Below, in pieces: positions 49,801 to 57,740 of a stretch of 64,000 bases of DNA. The position numbers and the translations under genes were made by a program. This DNA comes from Gulosibacter chungangensis (GTDB taxonomy: Bacteria; Actinomycetota; Actinomycetes; Actinomycetales; Microbacteriaceae): positions 1 through 64,000 of the forward strand of contig NZ_WBKB01000002.1 of assembly GCF_008831155.1 (NCBI RefSeq), read 5' to 3'. Each line of letters starts with the position of its first letter. Position 1 is the stretch's first letter. The notes under the pieces are model-generated. The model was not told the origin of the DNA, did no database searches, and saw only the letters and a program-made list of their open reading frames with translations.

Positions 49801-50509
49801 ATTGGCGACCACGATTCTTGCGGCGCGGGATCAACTGCCAGCCGCAACGCTGCGTGCGGGCCTTGTTGCGAGCTTGGAGCTGAGTAGCCACCTCGATGTT
49901 GGGGAGATTGCTGCCGAGTCGGGCGACTTGCTCGCGCTACTCCTCAAGCACGACATCATCTCGGACACCGCGGAGTCATATGCGCACCTTGCGGCGACTG
50001 ATTGGCCAACGCGAAGGGCGTTCATCCGCGAGTCGGAGAAGTTCGCGCGCTACATGACGCCGGAGCTGGTGCAGCCGGATCTGGCGGCGCTTCTCGCCGA
50101 CAATGAGATCAAGGACGCGATCAAGCGGGTGATCGTCGAGCAGTCTGAAGCGTACGCCGAGGTCGCTGGGCAGCGAGGGCTGAATGAACTGGCGCGCCTT
50201 GCTGTGAAGTACGGGCACACCATCCCGTCCGTCGTCGTGCAGAAGATGGCGCAGGGTGGCGCTTCTGCGCAGTACGTAGTACCCCTTCTCGAACCGCACC
50301 TTGGCGACCTTGCCCGCGCAGACCTCTTCGCGATCTTGCAGGAGCTGGGAGGCGACTATTCGAAACTGACCACAGTGGGACGCACCGCCCTGCATGTCAG
50401 GAATACCCCTGCAGACCGAGCTCTCCTTGAGCGGTTGAAGCGACACGGAACCGTCAGCTCGTATGACGCGGATGTCTCGCCGATCAAGGTGAACAGGAAG
50501 CATAAGTAG
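46814..50509 (+). CDS. YobI-like P-loop NTPase, membrane-inserted
   Basis: 1231 residues from ATG 46814 (ATGA overlap upstream). The pattern LTPEYLEVEHSGYVSALEAAL, then IRNIALSGNYGVGKSS, is the start of the YobI-like/KAP-related family. Walker A is GNYGVGKS (51-58); two transmembrane helices follow (about 137-156 and 172-194), with Walker B DVVIFEDIDRF (236-246) beyond them, so the membrane pair is inserted in the ATPase domain as in KAP NTPases. The remaining 900 residues are helical and of unknown fold, probably a sensor or effector region. It stands between restriction genes and Abi/nuclease genes. A role in phage defence is inferred, not shown. Confidence 0.85.
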   Translation: MSRGAQPSDAGSPWSLIPLTPEYLEVEHSGYVSALEAALEDDEIRNIALSGNYGVGKSSILRELGKRLDDRVVELSLSTLAPIEASKLDESVPLQATTPTNRIQQEIVKQLLYREDPSKTPASRFRRIERFRWWREFGTAALIGLAVAVIFLLTGWSAQISATFTALNDLGVWTHLIVWVVATTAVLLVRWLFYGKIRIKQLSAGAATVTLDDNSVSYFDQYLDEIVYFFDVSDRDVVIFEDIDRFNDSHIFETLRALNTLLNASPQIEKPIRFIYAIKDSIFDRIGLEAEGRKLETGVLAIEDPAQAEAVRANRTKFFDLVIPVVPFITHRSARNLATRLLGEIEHKVKPELLDLAAQYVPDMRLLKNVRNEFIVFRDRIFSGDGEQLDLSETDLFAMMLYKSTHLTDFETIRLGKSNLDTLYKLSRELVTENIKHIERERRGLSQRLARKSGAESRSSHLGDLLAAHIGRTAASATSLGSRRRNGLTSSVDGSPKSDADLRSVEFWAAFVAADGDPELRQQMSSGHALTFSRSSLVGALGDPLDADSWSDADRDALNAQLDEKIEDIKFLRGADMGDLIKRPEFLVMFKELDTPASEGTPATYKETEQSLEYIAKALLKPGLAYQLVRAGHINRNFTLYTSTFHGDRVSPAATNFIIHHVERDLMDAHFELGPKDVDAVVRERGKSALKEPALYNIAILDRLLSTDVDAADIMIRSLVGLGESQTQFLPAYLTAGEQRAQLVQRFVTMSPRTLIYLVNQAELDEASQLELVDVALANLSSSAQRTEARVVDYLRTHYAEFSVLTNDGTSVQAERVGSLFAEASITLPSLTPLSASARPSFVSRSLYDITHENLTLAIGNDETVALDVIRAANKTVYDYVLEHIDAYLGAIEGSSATVDTGEQFIAVLEELLEQGTPRVADVVERAAPACQVVDLGAISEGAWPALAMHQRFPATFNNVSRYVAALGVDVHIALLLAAAGTLTEAESAEEDEKTRLATTILAARDQLPAATLRAGLVASLELSSHLDVGEIAAESGDLLALLLKHDIISDTAESYAHLAATDWPTRRAFIRESEKFARYMTPELVQPDLAALLADNEIKDAIKRVIVEQSEAYAEVAGQRGLNELARLAVKYGHTIPSVVVQKMAQGGASAQYVVPLLEPHLGDLARADLFAILQELGGDYSKLTTVGRTALHVRNTPADRALLERLKRHGTVSSYDADVSPIKVNRKHK

Positions 50510-50515
50510 AGCGCC

Positions 50516-51337
50516 ATGACTGACTTCATCACTGGCCGTGTGCGCGCTGTGTTCCGCGACGCCGTCTCGCAGCGCATGGTGCTCCGGGAGATCGATCGCA
50601 TATGGCAAGCCGAAGGCTTCGCTCCGGGGACAACTACATTTCTTGGCGGCCAGCGTGTCACACTCTGGGCCGAGTACGAGGCATCTGTTGATTGGGCAAG
50701 CCTTGAACACATCCGTCGTGTCCTCCGCGTCTACGAGAGTTTCCTCATCGAGTTTGGCGGTGACGACATCACTCCGTTCACTCGCGTGCTCGAAGTCGAC
50801 GGCTTCTCAGTTGACTCGAGCCGCAAGATCACGATGGTCGGCGGTGCGCTCTCGAGCCTCTCGGGCTTGGATGGCCTGCGTGATGCCTCAGGAATCCGCG
50901 ATACCTTCCGCCGCATCGAACTGCTACTCGACTCCGACCCGGCTGGGGTGGTCGGCGCGGTCAAGGAGCTGATTGAGGCAACGGCCAAGACCATCCTCGA
51001 ACATCTCGGAGAGACCGTCGCCAAGGATGCCGATCTGCCCTCGCTACTCAGCCGGACGCAGGACGTGCTTGGGTTGTCAGCCTCAGGTGTGAGCGGCACC
51101 GTTGACAGCTCGGGTGCGATCAAGAAGGTGCTCGGTGGGCTCAAGGGGGTTGCCATCGGGATCACCGAGCTGCGCAACGCCGAAGGAAGTGGACACGGTC
51201 GTACGCGCGCCTCGAATCTAGCCACCAGACACGCACGCCTTGCCGTGAACGCCGGGCGCACCTGGTGCGAGATCGTCCTCGACACCTACGGCGATCCCGC
51301 TGCACCTTGGCGTCGAGCTGGTGCTCCGAAAGCCTGA
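50516..51337 (+). CDS. Abortive infection family protein (Abi_C domain with HEPN-type motif)
   Basis: 273 residues. The C-terminal third matches the abortive-infection C-terminal domain: ITELRNAEGSGHGRTRASNLATRHARLAVNAG. RNAEGSGH (220-227) fits the HEPN ribonuclease signature R-N/D-x(4-5)-H, so cleavage of RNA, possibly tRNA, is a reasonable hypothesis. The N-terminus is an uncharacterised helical/beta region. It starts 6 bases after the YobI-like gene and is probably translationally coupled to it. Confidence 0.8.
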   Translation: MTDFITGRVRAVFRDAVSQRMVLREIDRIWQAEGFAPGTTTFLGGQRVTLWAEYEASVDWASLEHIRRVLRVYESFLIEFGGDDITPFTRVLEVDGFSVDSSRKITMVGGALSSLSGLDGLRDASGIRDTFRRIELLLDSDPAGVVGAVKELIEATAKTILEHLGETVAKDADLPSLLSRTQDVLGLSASGVSGTVDSSGAIKKVLGGLKGVAIGITELRNAEGSGHGRTRASNLATRHARLAVNAGRTWCEIVLDTYGDPAAPWRRAGAPKA

Positions 51338-51364
51338 CCCGGACAAGAAGATAGAGAACCACGA

Positions 51365-52177
51365 ATGGCGCTAACCCTGGCCCCGCTCCTGCTCGATGCG
51401 GGCATCGATCTCGCTGAGACTCTAGTGATCCGCCACGCCTATGTGCGCGAGCACGAGGACATCGGGCTGCGAGGTATTCACGCTGACTCGACCGACGCGG
51501 AGATCCTCGAGTACACGCGCAACCAGTCCGCGAACACGCAGCGTTTCCCGGCAGTGCCGCCACGGCTCTGGGTCGTCTTCATCCGCGAGGGCGGTGACCA
51601 GGCTCGCCTCTGGGCTGTCGTCGAGAACCGAGGTGAGGTCTCCAATGATGGAGTGCGCCGGGTCTTCGATGTTGTCGAGTCAGAGCACATGGCCGACCTT
51701 CGCAACCGGTTGGTGATCGGCTGGCGATCTCCACGCACTTGGTGGATGCGGGCCAGCACAGCGGCGAGCTACCGGGTGGTCGGTATCGCGGATGCCGAGC
51801 CGGTGCCATTCCCGGGCTTCGATCGACTGGTCTTGGAGTACGTGCAGCTTCAGGCGGTGATGCGTGAGCATCGTTACGCCTCATGGGGAACGGCGCTCGC
51901 TTCGGTGGTCGGGATCTACCTCATCACTGACACGCGCGACGGCCGGCAGTACGTTGGCAAGGCAGACGGTGCAGAGAGCATCCGGCAGCGATGGAATACA
52001 TATGCAACCAACGGGCATGGTGGCAACGTCGAGCTGCGCGGACTCGATCCGAGCTCCTTCCGATACTCGCTGCTGCGTGTCTTCGACCCGTCGACACCTA
52101 CTCAGGAGATCGACGCGGCTGAGAGCCACTTCAAGGTCGCGCTCGATACGCGTCGGCATGGGCTGAACCGGAACTAG
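51365..52177 (+). CDS. GIY-YIG nuclease family protein
   Basis: 270 residues. The C-terminal GIY-YIG module begins VVGIYLITDTRDGRQYVGKADG (GIY 183-185, YVG 196-198), followed by an arginine in SIRQRWNTY (about 207) and a glutamate in DAAESHFK, the expected catalytic set. The 170-residue N-terminal region (for example RLWAVVENRGEV) has no domain I can name and may recognise a target. The start ATG is 27 bases after the Abi gene. Stand-alone cytoplasmic proteins of this type occur in defence islands. Confidence 0.82.
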   Translation: MALTLAPLLLDAGIDLAETLVIRHAYVREHEDIGLRGIHADSTDAEILEYTRNQSANTQRFPAVPPRLWVVFIREGGDQARLWAVVENRGEVSNDGVRRVFDVVESEHMADLRNRLVIGWRSPRTWWMRASTAASYRVVGIADAEPVPFPGFDRLVLEYVQLQAVMREHRYASWGTALASVVGIYLITDTRDGRQYVGKADGAESIRQRWNTYATNGHGGNVELRGLDPSSFRYSLLRVFDPSTPTQEIDAAESHFKVALDTRRHGLNRN

Positions 52178-52185
52178 GGCCTGTG

Positions 52186-53370
52186 ATGGCAAGCGAGCAG
52201 AAGCCGTCGAGGCATCAAGAGATCAGCGAGGAAGCTCAGCAGATGCTGGTGCTGGGCGAATCGGGGCGTTTCGAGTTCAAGCGGGACGTTGACGCAGTTT
52301 CAGTGAGGCTGCTTGCCACGCTGGCGAACTGGGTCGCTCTGGATCCCGATCGAGAGGTTGCTCATCTGCTGGTGGGTGTCGATGAGATCGAGGATCCAGC
52401 TACGGGCCTTGTCGCCGGAGAGCCATGCGGTCTGGCGAAGGGGCTCGACAAGGCCGTGGCACGCATTCAAGACCTGGCGGGCAAGACTCGCCCAGTGCCG
52501 ATAGACGCCTTCATCATCGAGGAGAACGTCTCTGGCGAGAAGCCTTTCGTGCGAGTGGAAGTCCGGCCAACGATGCCGCCGCACTTCGATGACGAAGGTC
52601 GACGTCAGACCCGCCAAGGCCGTTCTACTCGGGCGCTCACAGACGACGAGCTGTTACGCGTCTACCTTGATCGGGAGGCTGGAAGTTTCGCTGCCAGATT
52701 CCGGCAGACCAGCGACGAGCTTCGTTCGGCGGTTGGGGCGATTAGCGGCCAGGTGGACGACGTCGCTGCGGCGATCGAGGAGAACATCGCGGAGCCTATC
52801 CGCAGTTTGACGCGGACGGCCGAGTCGGCTGCCGAGGCTGCCAGGTCAGCGGAGGACTCGGCCGACTCGGCCAGCGCATCCGCGATGAACGCCGAATACG
52901 AAGTGAGCAACGTCCAGCAGCTGGTCAAGAATCTCCACGACGCCGTCGAAGACATGCGCGACCAGACGCCAGAGAGCCTTGCCTTCCAGCTCACCAAGAT
53001 TCGTCGCAAAGCGTGGTGGAACTTCACCGTCGACACGTGGCAGCACACCTCGGCCCTGGCCGATCAGCTGGAGCAGAGGCTCCGCGCGCTTCTTAGCAGA
53101 GAGATCTCGCTCGACGCGGCCTCTAGCAGCTGGGAGATCGGGTTGTGGGAGGACGTGCTCGAGGTTCGCATGGCACAGCCTCGGCAGCGCGCCACGCAGA
53201 AGTGGTGGCGGGCGACGATCAAGACGCTTGAGGAGTACCTCGGTAGCCCGTCATACGGTGCACCAAATCTGCCTGACCTTCGAACCGCGCTCAAGGCAGA
53301 TCTCGACCATGAGCTTGACGACCCGGAGAGTGAGACCCGGAAGTTTGGAGCGCTCCTGAAGGATTCTTAG
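52186..53370 (+). CDS. AlbA_2/Schlafen-type domain protein with coiled coil
   Basis: 394 residues from ATG 52186 (GTG 52183 is possible). Residues about 15-120 fit the AlbA_2 (Slfn) fold: LGESGRFEFKRDVDAVSV, then LATLANWVALDPDREVAHLLVGVDE, a domain often found in ATP-dependent or nucleic-acid-acting defence proteins. Residues about 170-270 form a coiled coil of Ala/Ser/Asp-rich heptads. The C-terminal 120 residues are helical and unassigned. It ends the defence run, 8 bases after the GIY-YIG gene. Confidence 0.72.
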   Translation: MASEQKPSRHQEISEEAQQMLVLGESGRFEFKRDVDAVSVRLLATLANWVALDPDREVAHLLVGVDEIEDPATGLVAGEPCGLAKGLDKAVARIQDLAGKTRPVPIDAFIIEENVSGEKPFVRVEVRPTMPPHFDDEGRRQTRQGRSTRALTDDELLRVYLDREAGSFAARFRQTSDELRSAVGAISGQVDDVAAAIEENIAEPIRSLTRTAESAAEAARSAEDSADSASASAMNAEYEVSNVQQLVKNLHDAVEDMRDQTPESLAFQLTKIRRKAWWNFTVDTWQHTSALADQLEQRLRALLSREISLDAASSSWEIGLWEDVLEVRMAQPRQRATQKWWRATIKTLEEYLGSPSYGAPNLPDLRTALKADLDHELDDPESETRKFGALLKDS

Positions 53371-53452
53371 TTTCGCCGATATCGGAATCGCGGAGAGGTG
53401 CGTTCTATGTCGTGTTCTTTGCGCGGCAACCGGTAAGTGGTCGCAGCTGGCT

Positions 53453-54697
53453 TCACCAGTTGCGCTGCGGGTTCCGCCGCTTCCATTCCTGCCATTCCTC
53501 GTAGCTCAGATCAGGGCGATCGCCCTGAGGAAGCCAGATGCGGCGGAGCGGGTCGGATTCCTCGAGGTGCGCCTCTGACCAGGCGAGGTACTCCGCGAGG
53601 ACGTCGGCGTACTCGTGCTCGGGGCCTTTGCGCTCGACGGCTTCACGGAGACCGGCAACAGCATCGACCAGCTCGCGGTGGCGGACGAAATCGGTACGGA
53701 GCTGCTCAAGCGTCTCTGCCCAGCTGCTGTACCGGGTAGCTCGTTGTCGAAGTTCTTCGGCGCGGCGTTGCTCCTCGGCTCGCTGGATCTCCCACTGACG
53801 ATGGCGTTCGGCGGCTTCGCGAGCGTCGACGGACATCTGCTCGATCTTCTCGATCGCGCGCAGGAGCTTGTCCACAATGCGCGTCGTGACGGTGTCGTCA
53901 AGGGTCAGCACATCGTGGGAGCTCGACCTGATTTCGAGGCGCATACGTTCGGTCGGTACGTGGTCGTACTTGGGGTAGCTCCGCCAGTTGTAGCGCGCTT
54001 CGTCCGCGATCTCCTTTTCAGTGGGTACGTGATCGACGCGCTTCTGCTGCATGCGCAGCCGGATCACCGTTGCGGCGTCACCCGCGTCGATCGAGAAGAG
54101 ATCGGGGCCCGGCGACACACGCGTCCGACGGCCATTCCAAGGATCCTTACGGAAGGTTGAGGGGTTGGCAGCCACTGCCCAGCCTCGACGATTCGCCTCC
54201 TGTGCGAGTGCGTGCAGGATGAGGAGGGCTCGTTGGCGTTGCTCCGTTGGCACGTCGAGGCGGGCTTTGTGATCGACGATCTCCCGTACGGCCTGATGAG
54301 GGCGTCTGATCTGGACCGGCATTGGGATCGTCTCGTCCTTGACGATGCGCTCCGGCCGCGCCGGTGGCTCGGGATCGCTGGAAGGCTCGTTGTCCGAGCT
54401 GTGATCGGACTCGGCCGTTGCTGGCTGTGCCTTCTTCGGCTCGAGCTTCGGCTTCGGGGGCTTCTTGGGCGTCGGTTCTTCCGCATCGGGATGACGGCCG
54501 TGCTCGAGATAGAACCTCCCGGCTTCGGTGATCGCGATGCTCCAGTGCCCGCGCCGTTTGTCCAGAGTGACGACGCCGCGGCTTCGGAGGGCGACGGCGC
54601 TCGTCTTGAACGTCTCGCTGGGCGGGTTGTCGAGGTCGGCGCCGTCAGCGACCCACTGGAGAACGAGAAGCTGTGCGTCGTTGAGCGTGAGATCCAT
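53453..54697 (-). CDS. Hypothetical protein with N-terminal winged-helix-like region and coiled coil
   Basis: 414 residues. The first 65 residues resemble a winged helix (NDAQLLVLQWVADGADLDNPP, then RGVVTLDKRRGHWSIAITEAGRFYL). A Lys/Pro/Glu-rich linker follows, then a segment with RRPHQAVREIVDHKARLDVP and a coiled coil (about 290-360, Arg/Glu/Gln-rich). The C-terminus SYEEWQEWKRRN is aromatic. Proteins like this recur in actinobacterial mobile regions without a known role. It lies 4 bases after the HTH gene on the same strand and converges on the defence run. Confidence 0.6.
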   Translation of the reverse strand: MDLTLNDAQLLVLQWVADGADLDNPPSETFKTSAVALRSRGVVTLDKRRGHWSIAITEAGRFYLEHGRHPDAEEPTPKKPPKPKLEPKKAQPATAESDHSSDNEPSSDPEPPARPERIVKDETIPMPVQIRRPHQAVREIVDHKARLDVPTEQRQRALLILHALAQEANRRGWAVAANPSTFRKDPWNGRRTRVSPGPDLFSIDAGDAATVIRLRMQQKRVDHVPTEKEIADEARYNWRSYPKYDHVPTERMRLEIRSSSHDVLTLDDTVTTRIVDKLLRAIEKIEQMSVDAREAAERHRQWEIQRAEEQRRAEELRQRATRYSSWAETLEQLRTDFVRHRELVDAVAGLREAVERKGPEHEYADVLAEYLAWSEAHLEESDPLRRIWLPQGDRPDLSYEEWQEWKRRNPQRNW

Positions 54698-54701
54698 ACC
54701 T

Positions 54702-55145
54702 TCAGTCTGGCTGCGGTGTCTTCGCCCTGGTCGGCTCGCGAAGGACGACCCCTGCCTTGATGATCGCTACTCGCATGGTTTCCTGGTTCACGTCGAGCGT
54801 TGCCGCGACCTGTGACAAGGAGAGACCGGACTCATAGAGGCGGGCTGCTTGACTGACCTGGTCTGCCGTCATCGGCTGGCGACGGACGACAACGTTGTTG
54901 GCGCGGAGGATGCCAATGATCGTGGACTTGGCGACGTCGTAGTCTTTCGCCAAGACTGTCGTCGTGTCACCTGCCGAGTACCGTGCGACCACTTGCGCGC
55001 GGGCTTCGTCGCTCAGGCGCTTCCACTTGCGGCGAGGAGCCGTGACAGCGCGAGAGGTTTGAGCGCCGTCCGGCAAGGTGTCAGTGCCAGTTGTCCCAGC
55101 GGCGGCGAGAGAACCCCTGATCCGGCGCAGGTTCTCGGTTTCCAC
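54702..55145 (-). CDS. Double helix-turn-helix protein
   Basis: 147 residues from GTG 55145. Two HTH units of resolvase type: ARYSAGDTTTVLAKDYDVAKSTIIGILR (about 55-82) and AARLYESGLSLSQVAATLDVNQETMRVAI (about 100-128). No catalytic recombinase domain is present, so it may be a DNA-binding regulator of the island. It forms a two-gene unit with the 414-residue protein. Confidence 0.65.
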   Translation of the reverse strand: METENLRRIRGSLAAAGTTGTDTLPDGAQTSRAVTAPRRKWKRLSDEARAQVVARYSAGDTTTVLAKDYDVAKSTIIGILRANNVVVRRQPMTADQVSQAARLYESGLSLSQVAATLDVNQETMRVAIIKAGVVLREPTRAKTPQPD

Positions 55146-55196
55146 CCCTGTTGGGTATTTACTGGAACAGAGGTCAATAAGGGCGACAAAGTGAAT

Positions 55197-55228
55197 TTGC
55201 GGGACATCGTTGCCTCGATGTCCCGCAA
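55197..55228. repeat. Perfect 13-bp inverted repeat near the island's right edge
   Basis: TTGCGGGACATCG (55197-55209) and its exact complement CGATGTCCCGCAA (55216-55228) with a 6-base loop TTGCCT. It lies 50 bases upstream of the HTH gene start and 33 bases from the SRPBCC gene's stop. It could be a terminator for the minus-strand gene, an operator for the HTH protein, or a recombination/IS end; no poly-T tract of note. Confidence 0.7.
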
Positions 55229-55260
55229 TTTCGCGTTTCGGTCATCGCAGCTACCTGAAC

Positions 55261-55752
55261 CTACCCGAGGCTCTCATTGAACTGCGAAGCGAAATGCTCG
55301 CGCAGTTCGTCAAAACCGTAGTCGAACGCCCGCTTGCCGACGACGCGTTCGCGGTCGACACCCTCTTCTTCGGCGGCAAGTCTTCCGAGGCAGACTCGCC
55401 ACCCGCTTGCAGCGAGACTCGCAAACGATCGGTCGAGGAGTGTCTGCCGCATTTCCAAGGATGCTCCGGTGGGGTTCTCGATGATCGTCCATTGGATCGT
55501 TTCGTCGCCCCAGCGGTGGGCGAGCTTCCGCGGGCCGTCGACGACGAGCACTTCGGTGTCGAACGGGTCGCTGTCGGGGTACTCGCGGCTCATTGACGGG
55601 CCGAGCGCGTCGAATGGATGGTCCGGGACGATGGGGGACCACCGCCTGAGCAGCTCAGGCGTTGCTCGCGAGCACGGCATTCCCGCAGTCCTCGGTATTC
55701 CCCAGTCAACCACTCGCATCCTCGACGGTTCTTGGATCTCCGTTAACGGCAC
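55261..55752 (-). pseudogene. SRPBCC (AHSA1-type) protein, apparently lacking its N-terminal start
   Basis: 163 codons. The segment TPELLRRWSPIVPDHPFDALGPSMSRE, then VLVVDGPRKLAHRWGDETIQWT, and finally AASGWRVCLGRLA matches the AHSA1/SRPBCC lipid-binding fold. The family's first 30 residues (the conserved start of strand 1 and the W-x-x-L-T-D-P helix) are replaced by unrelated sequence up to the GTG at 55752. I therefore read it as 5'-truncated or altered, though a divergent intact gene is possible. Confidence 0.5.
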
Positions 55753-55936
55753 TGAGGGAACCGTGCGTTTAGCGACATGAGCCTTTTCGCTGTCGAGCTT
55801 CGCTGGACAGGATTTCCCAAAGCGATCCGACTATCACCGTGCCGAAAGAGGGGCTTTGTCGTATTGCGCCCGTCACGCCCTAACGCGATCTGATGGTGAC
55901 TGTCCGGGGCCGATATTGACCAGTTACGCTAACCCC

Positions 55937-56353
55937 ATGCCGAGTGAAGTAATCCTTGAGATAGTTGAAGGCATTGTGGTGCTCTTCGAAGCGCTCGGGG
56001 TGGCAGCGATGGCGATCGGCTTTGCTACCGCCACGGTTTTCGCGATTCGCGCGCTTGTGCAGCGACGAGGGGGAGTGCAGGCCTTCCAAATTCTTCGTCG
56101 AATGATTGGCTCGTCGATCTTGCTCGGGCTTGAAATCTTGGTGGCAGCGGACCTGATCCGCACCATCTCGGCACCGACCATCGAAGAAGCCCTCACTCTT
56201 GGTCTGATCGTGCTCATTCGAACCGTGCTGAGTATTTCAATTCAAATTGAGATCGAGGGAGTCCTCCCATGGAAGCGGGCACTTCTGACCAGTGGCGGCC
56301 AAGTGCTCGCCGGAGAGATCACGAAGGAAGCTAAGCCGGCGCCTGGCCGGTAG
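55937..56353 (+). CDS. DUF1622 family membrane protein
   Basis: 138 residues from ATG 55937; an in-frame ATG at 55856 has no ribosome site and is rejected. The family core is visible: LEILVAADLIRTISAPTIEEALTLGLIVLIRTVLS, with two to three transmembrane helices (about 10-33, 60-78, 85-105). Function unknown. It is convergent with and overlaps the MFS gene by 23 bases. Confidence 0.85.
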   Translation: MPSEVILEIVEGIVVLFEALGVAAMAIGFATATVFAIRALVQRRGGVQAFQILRRMIGSSILLGLEILVAADLIRTISAPTIEEALTLGLIVLIRTVLSISIQIEIEGVLPWKRALLTSGGQVLAGEITKEAKPAPGR

Positions 56354-57740
56354 GTGGCTCGTTGCGAGGGCGGGCCAGGATGGTCCGCACGATCAGCGTC
56401 GCGAACACCACGAGGCAGACGATCGCGCCGACCTCGAAGACCGTGGTGATTCCCGCATCCGTCGTATTTTCGCCGATACCCGGGTGAGTGGCCATGACTG
56501 CGGCCGCAATCGCGGTGCCGAAGGAGCTCCCGACGGTGCGCAATACCTGGTTGAAGCTCACCGAGCTGCCGAGTTCCGCGACAGCAACGCTCCGGGCGAT
56601 GAGCGCCGGCATCGCGGCGTAGCCTGCGCCGATGCCGACACCAAACATGAAGATCCCGACGAGGAGGCCCCATAGGTGCGCGTGCGCGAACCACAGCACC
56701 ACCCCGGCCGCGGCCATGATCCCGGAGCCAATTGGGAGCAGCGCATCCATCGAAACCCGATTCGAAAGCTTGTGTACGACCCGGTTCGCGAGAAAGCTAC
56801 CGACCGAGAGTGGTGCAATCACGAATCCAGCCCACGCGAGCGGGAGTGCCATCCCGTAATCCGTGTTGAGCGGGGCCTGTGCGACGAGGCTCGCCACTGA
56901 GAGCCCAATATACGAGGCAGCGCCGAGCCCGATTGCGGCGAAATTGGCGAGCAACACATCCCCGTTTCGCAGCGTCCGCAGATTGATCAGGGGATGGTCG
57001 GAGCGCAGCTCCACGAGGGCCCAAGCGGTAAAGCTCACCACCGAAAGTGCGAGCACGCCGAGCGTCCAGCCGGATGCCCAGCCCCAGTTCGGTCCCTCGC
57101 TGATCGCGAGGAGGAGGCTCCCGAGTCCGACGCCCAAGAGAGCAGCACCGGGGAAATCAAAGGCCCGCGAGGGTGCAGTCGGATCGGGGCCATTGGGGAC
57201 GACGGTCGACACCACCACGGTCGCCGAGACAATGAAGAGCGCGGCGAACCAGAACGCGAACCGAAAGCCAAGGAATTCTGCCAGTAGGCCCGTCAATGGG
57301 TAGCCGAGGCCGAGTCCCGTGGCGACCGTCACCGAGAGTGAAGAAATTGTCGGCTGGACGTGTGGGGTCGGTACGTATCGCCGCGCGAGCGCGATGGTCA
57401 CCGGCACAATGCCGTAAGTGAGGCCTTGCAGGGCGCGGCCGATGAGGAACACGGTGAAGTTGGTCGCGAGTGCCGCCATGATCGAGCCAACCAGAATGAC
57501 CGCCAGCGCGATCAGCAGTGTTCGTTTCTTATGTGGCCCGTCACTGAGGCGTCCCATCACGGGGGTCGCGACAGCACCCACCAAGAGGTTCACGGTGAGC
57601 ATCCACTGCGCGGTGGCGACCGACACCTTCATTTCCTGCGCGATCGTGGGCACGAGCAGCATGCCGAGCGAGCTGACGATCGCGGTGGAGAGCGCCGCGT
57701 AGATCAGCGCCGGGATGAGGCGGGATTTCGCGTTAGTCAT
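56331..57740 (-). CDS. MFS drug-resistance transporter, DHA2-like
   Basis: 469 residues with many hydrophobic helices (about 14). Motif A is GRLSDGPHKKR (loop 2-3) and LIGRALQGLTYGIVPV is the antiporter-type helix 4 region. An N-terminal signature VSVATAQWMLTVNLLVGAVATPVMGRL fits the DHA2 drug:H+ antiporter family. Substrate unknown. The ATG overlaps the MarR-type gene by 8 bases, so both form a MarR-controlled export operon. Confidence 0.9.
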   Translation of the reverse strand: MTNAKSRLIPALIYAALSTAIVSSLGMLLVPTIAQEMKVSVATAQWMLTVNLLVGAVATPVMGRLSDGPHKKRTLLIALAVILVGSIMAALATNFTVFLIGRALQGLTYGIVPVTIALARRYVPTPHVQPTISSLSVTVATGLGLGYPLTGLLAEFLGFRFAFWFAALFIVSATVVVSTVVPNGPDPTAPSRAFDFPGAALLGVGLGSLLLAISEGPNWGWASGWTLGVLALSVVSFTAWALVELRSDHPLINLRTLRNGDVLLANFAAIGLGAASYIGLSVASLVAQAPLNTDYGMALPLAWAGFVIAPLSVGSFLANRVVHKLSNRVSMDALLPIGSGIMAAAGVVLWFAHAHLWGLLVGIFMFGVGIGAGYAAMPALIARSVAVAELGSSVSFNQVLRTVGSSFGTAIAAAVMATHPGIGENTTDAGITTVFEVGAIVCLVVFATLIVRTILARPRNEPPTGQAPA

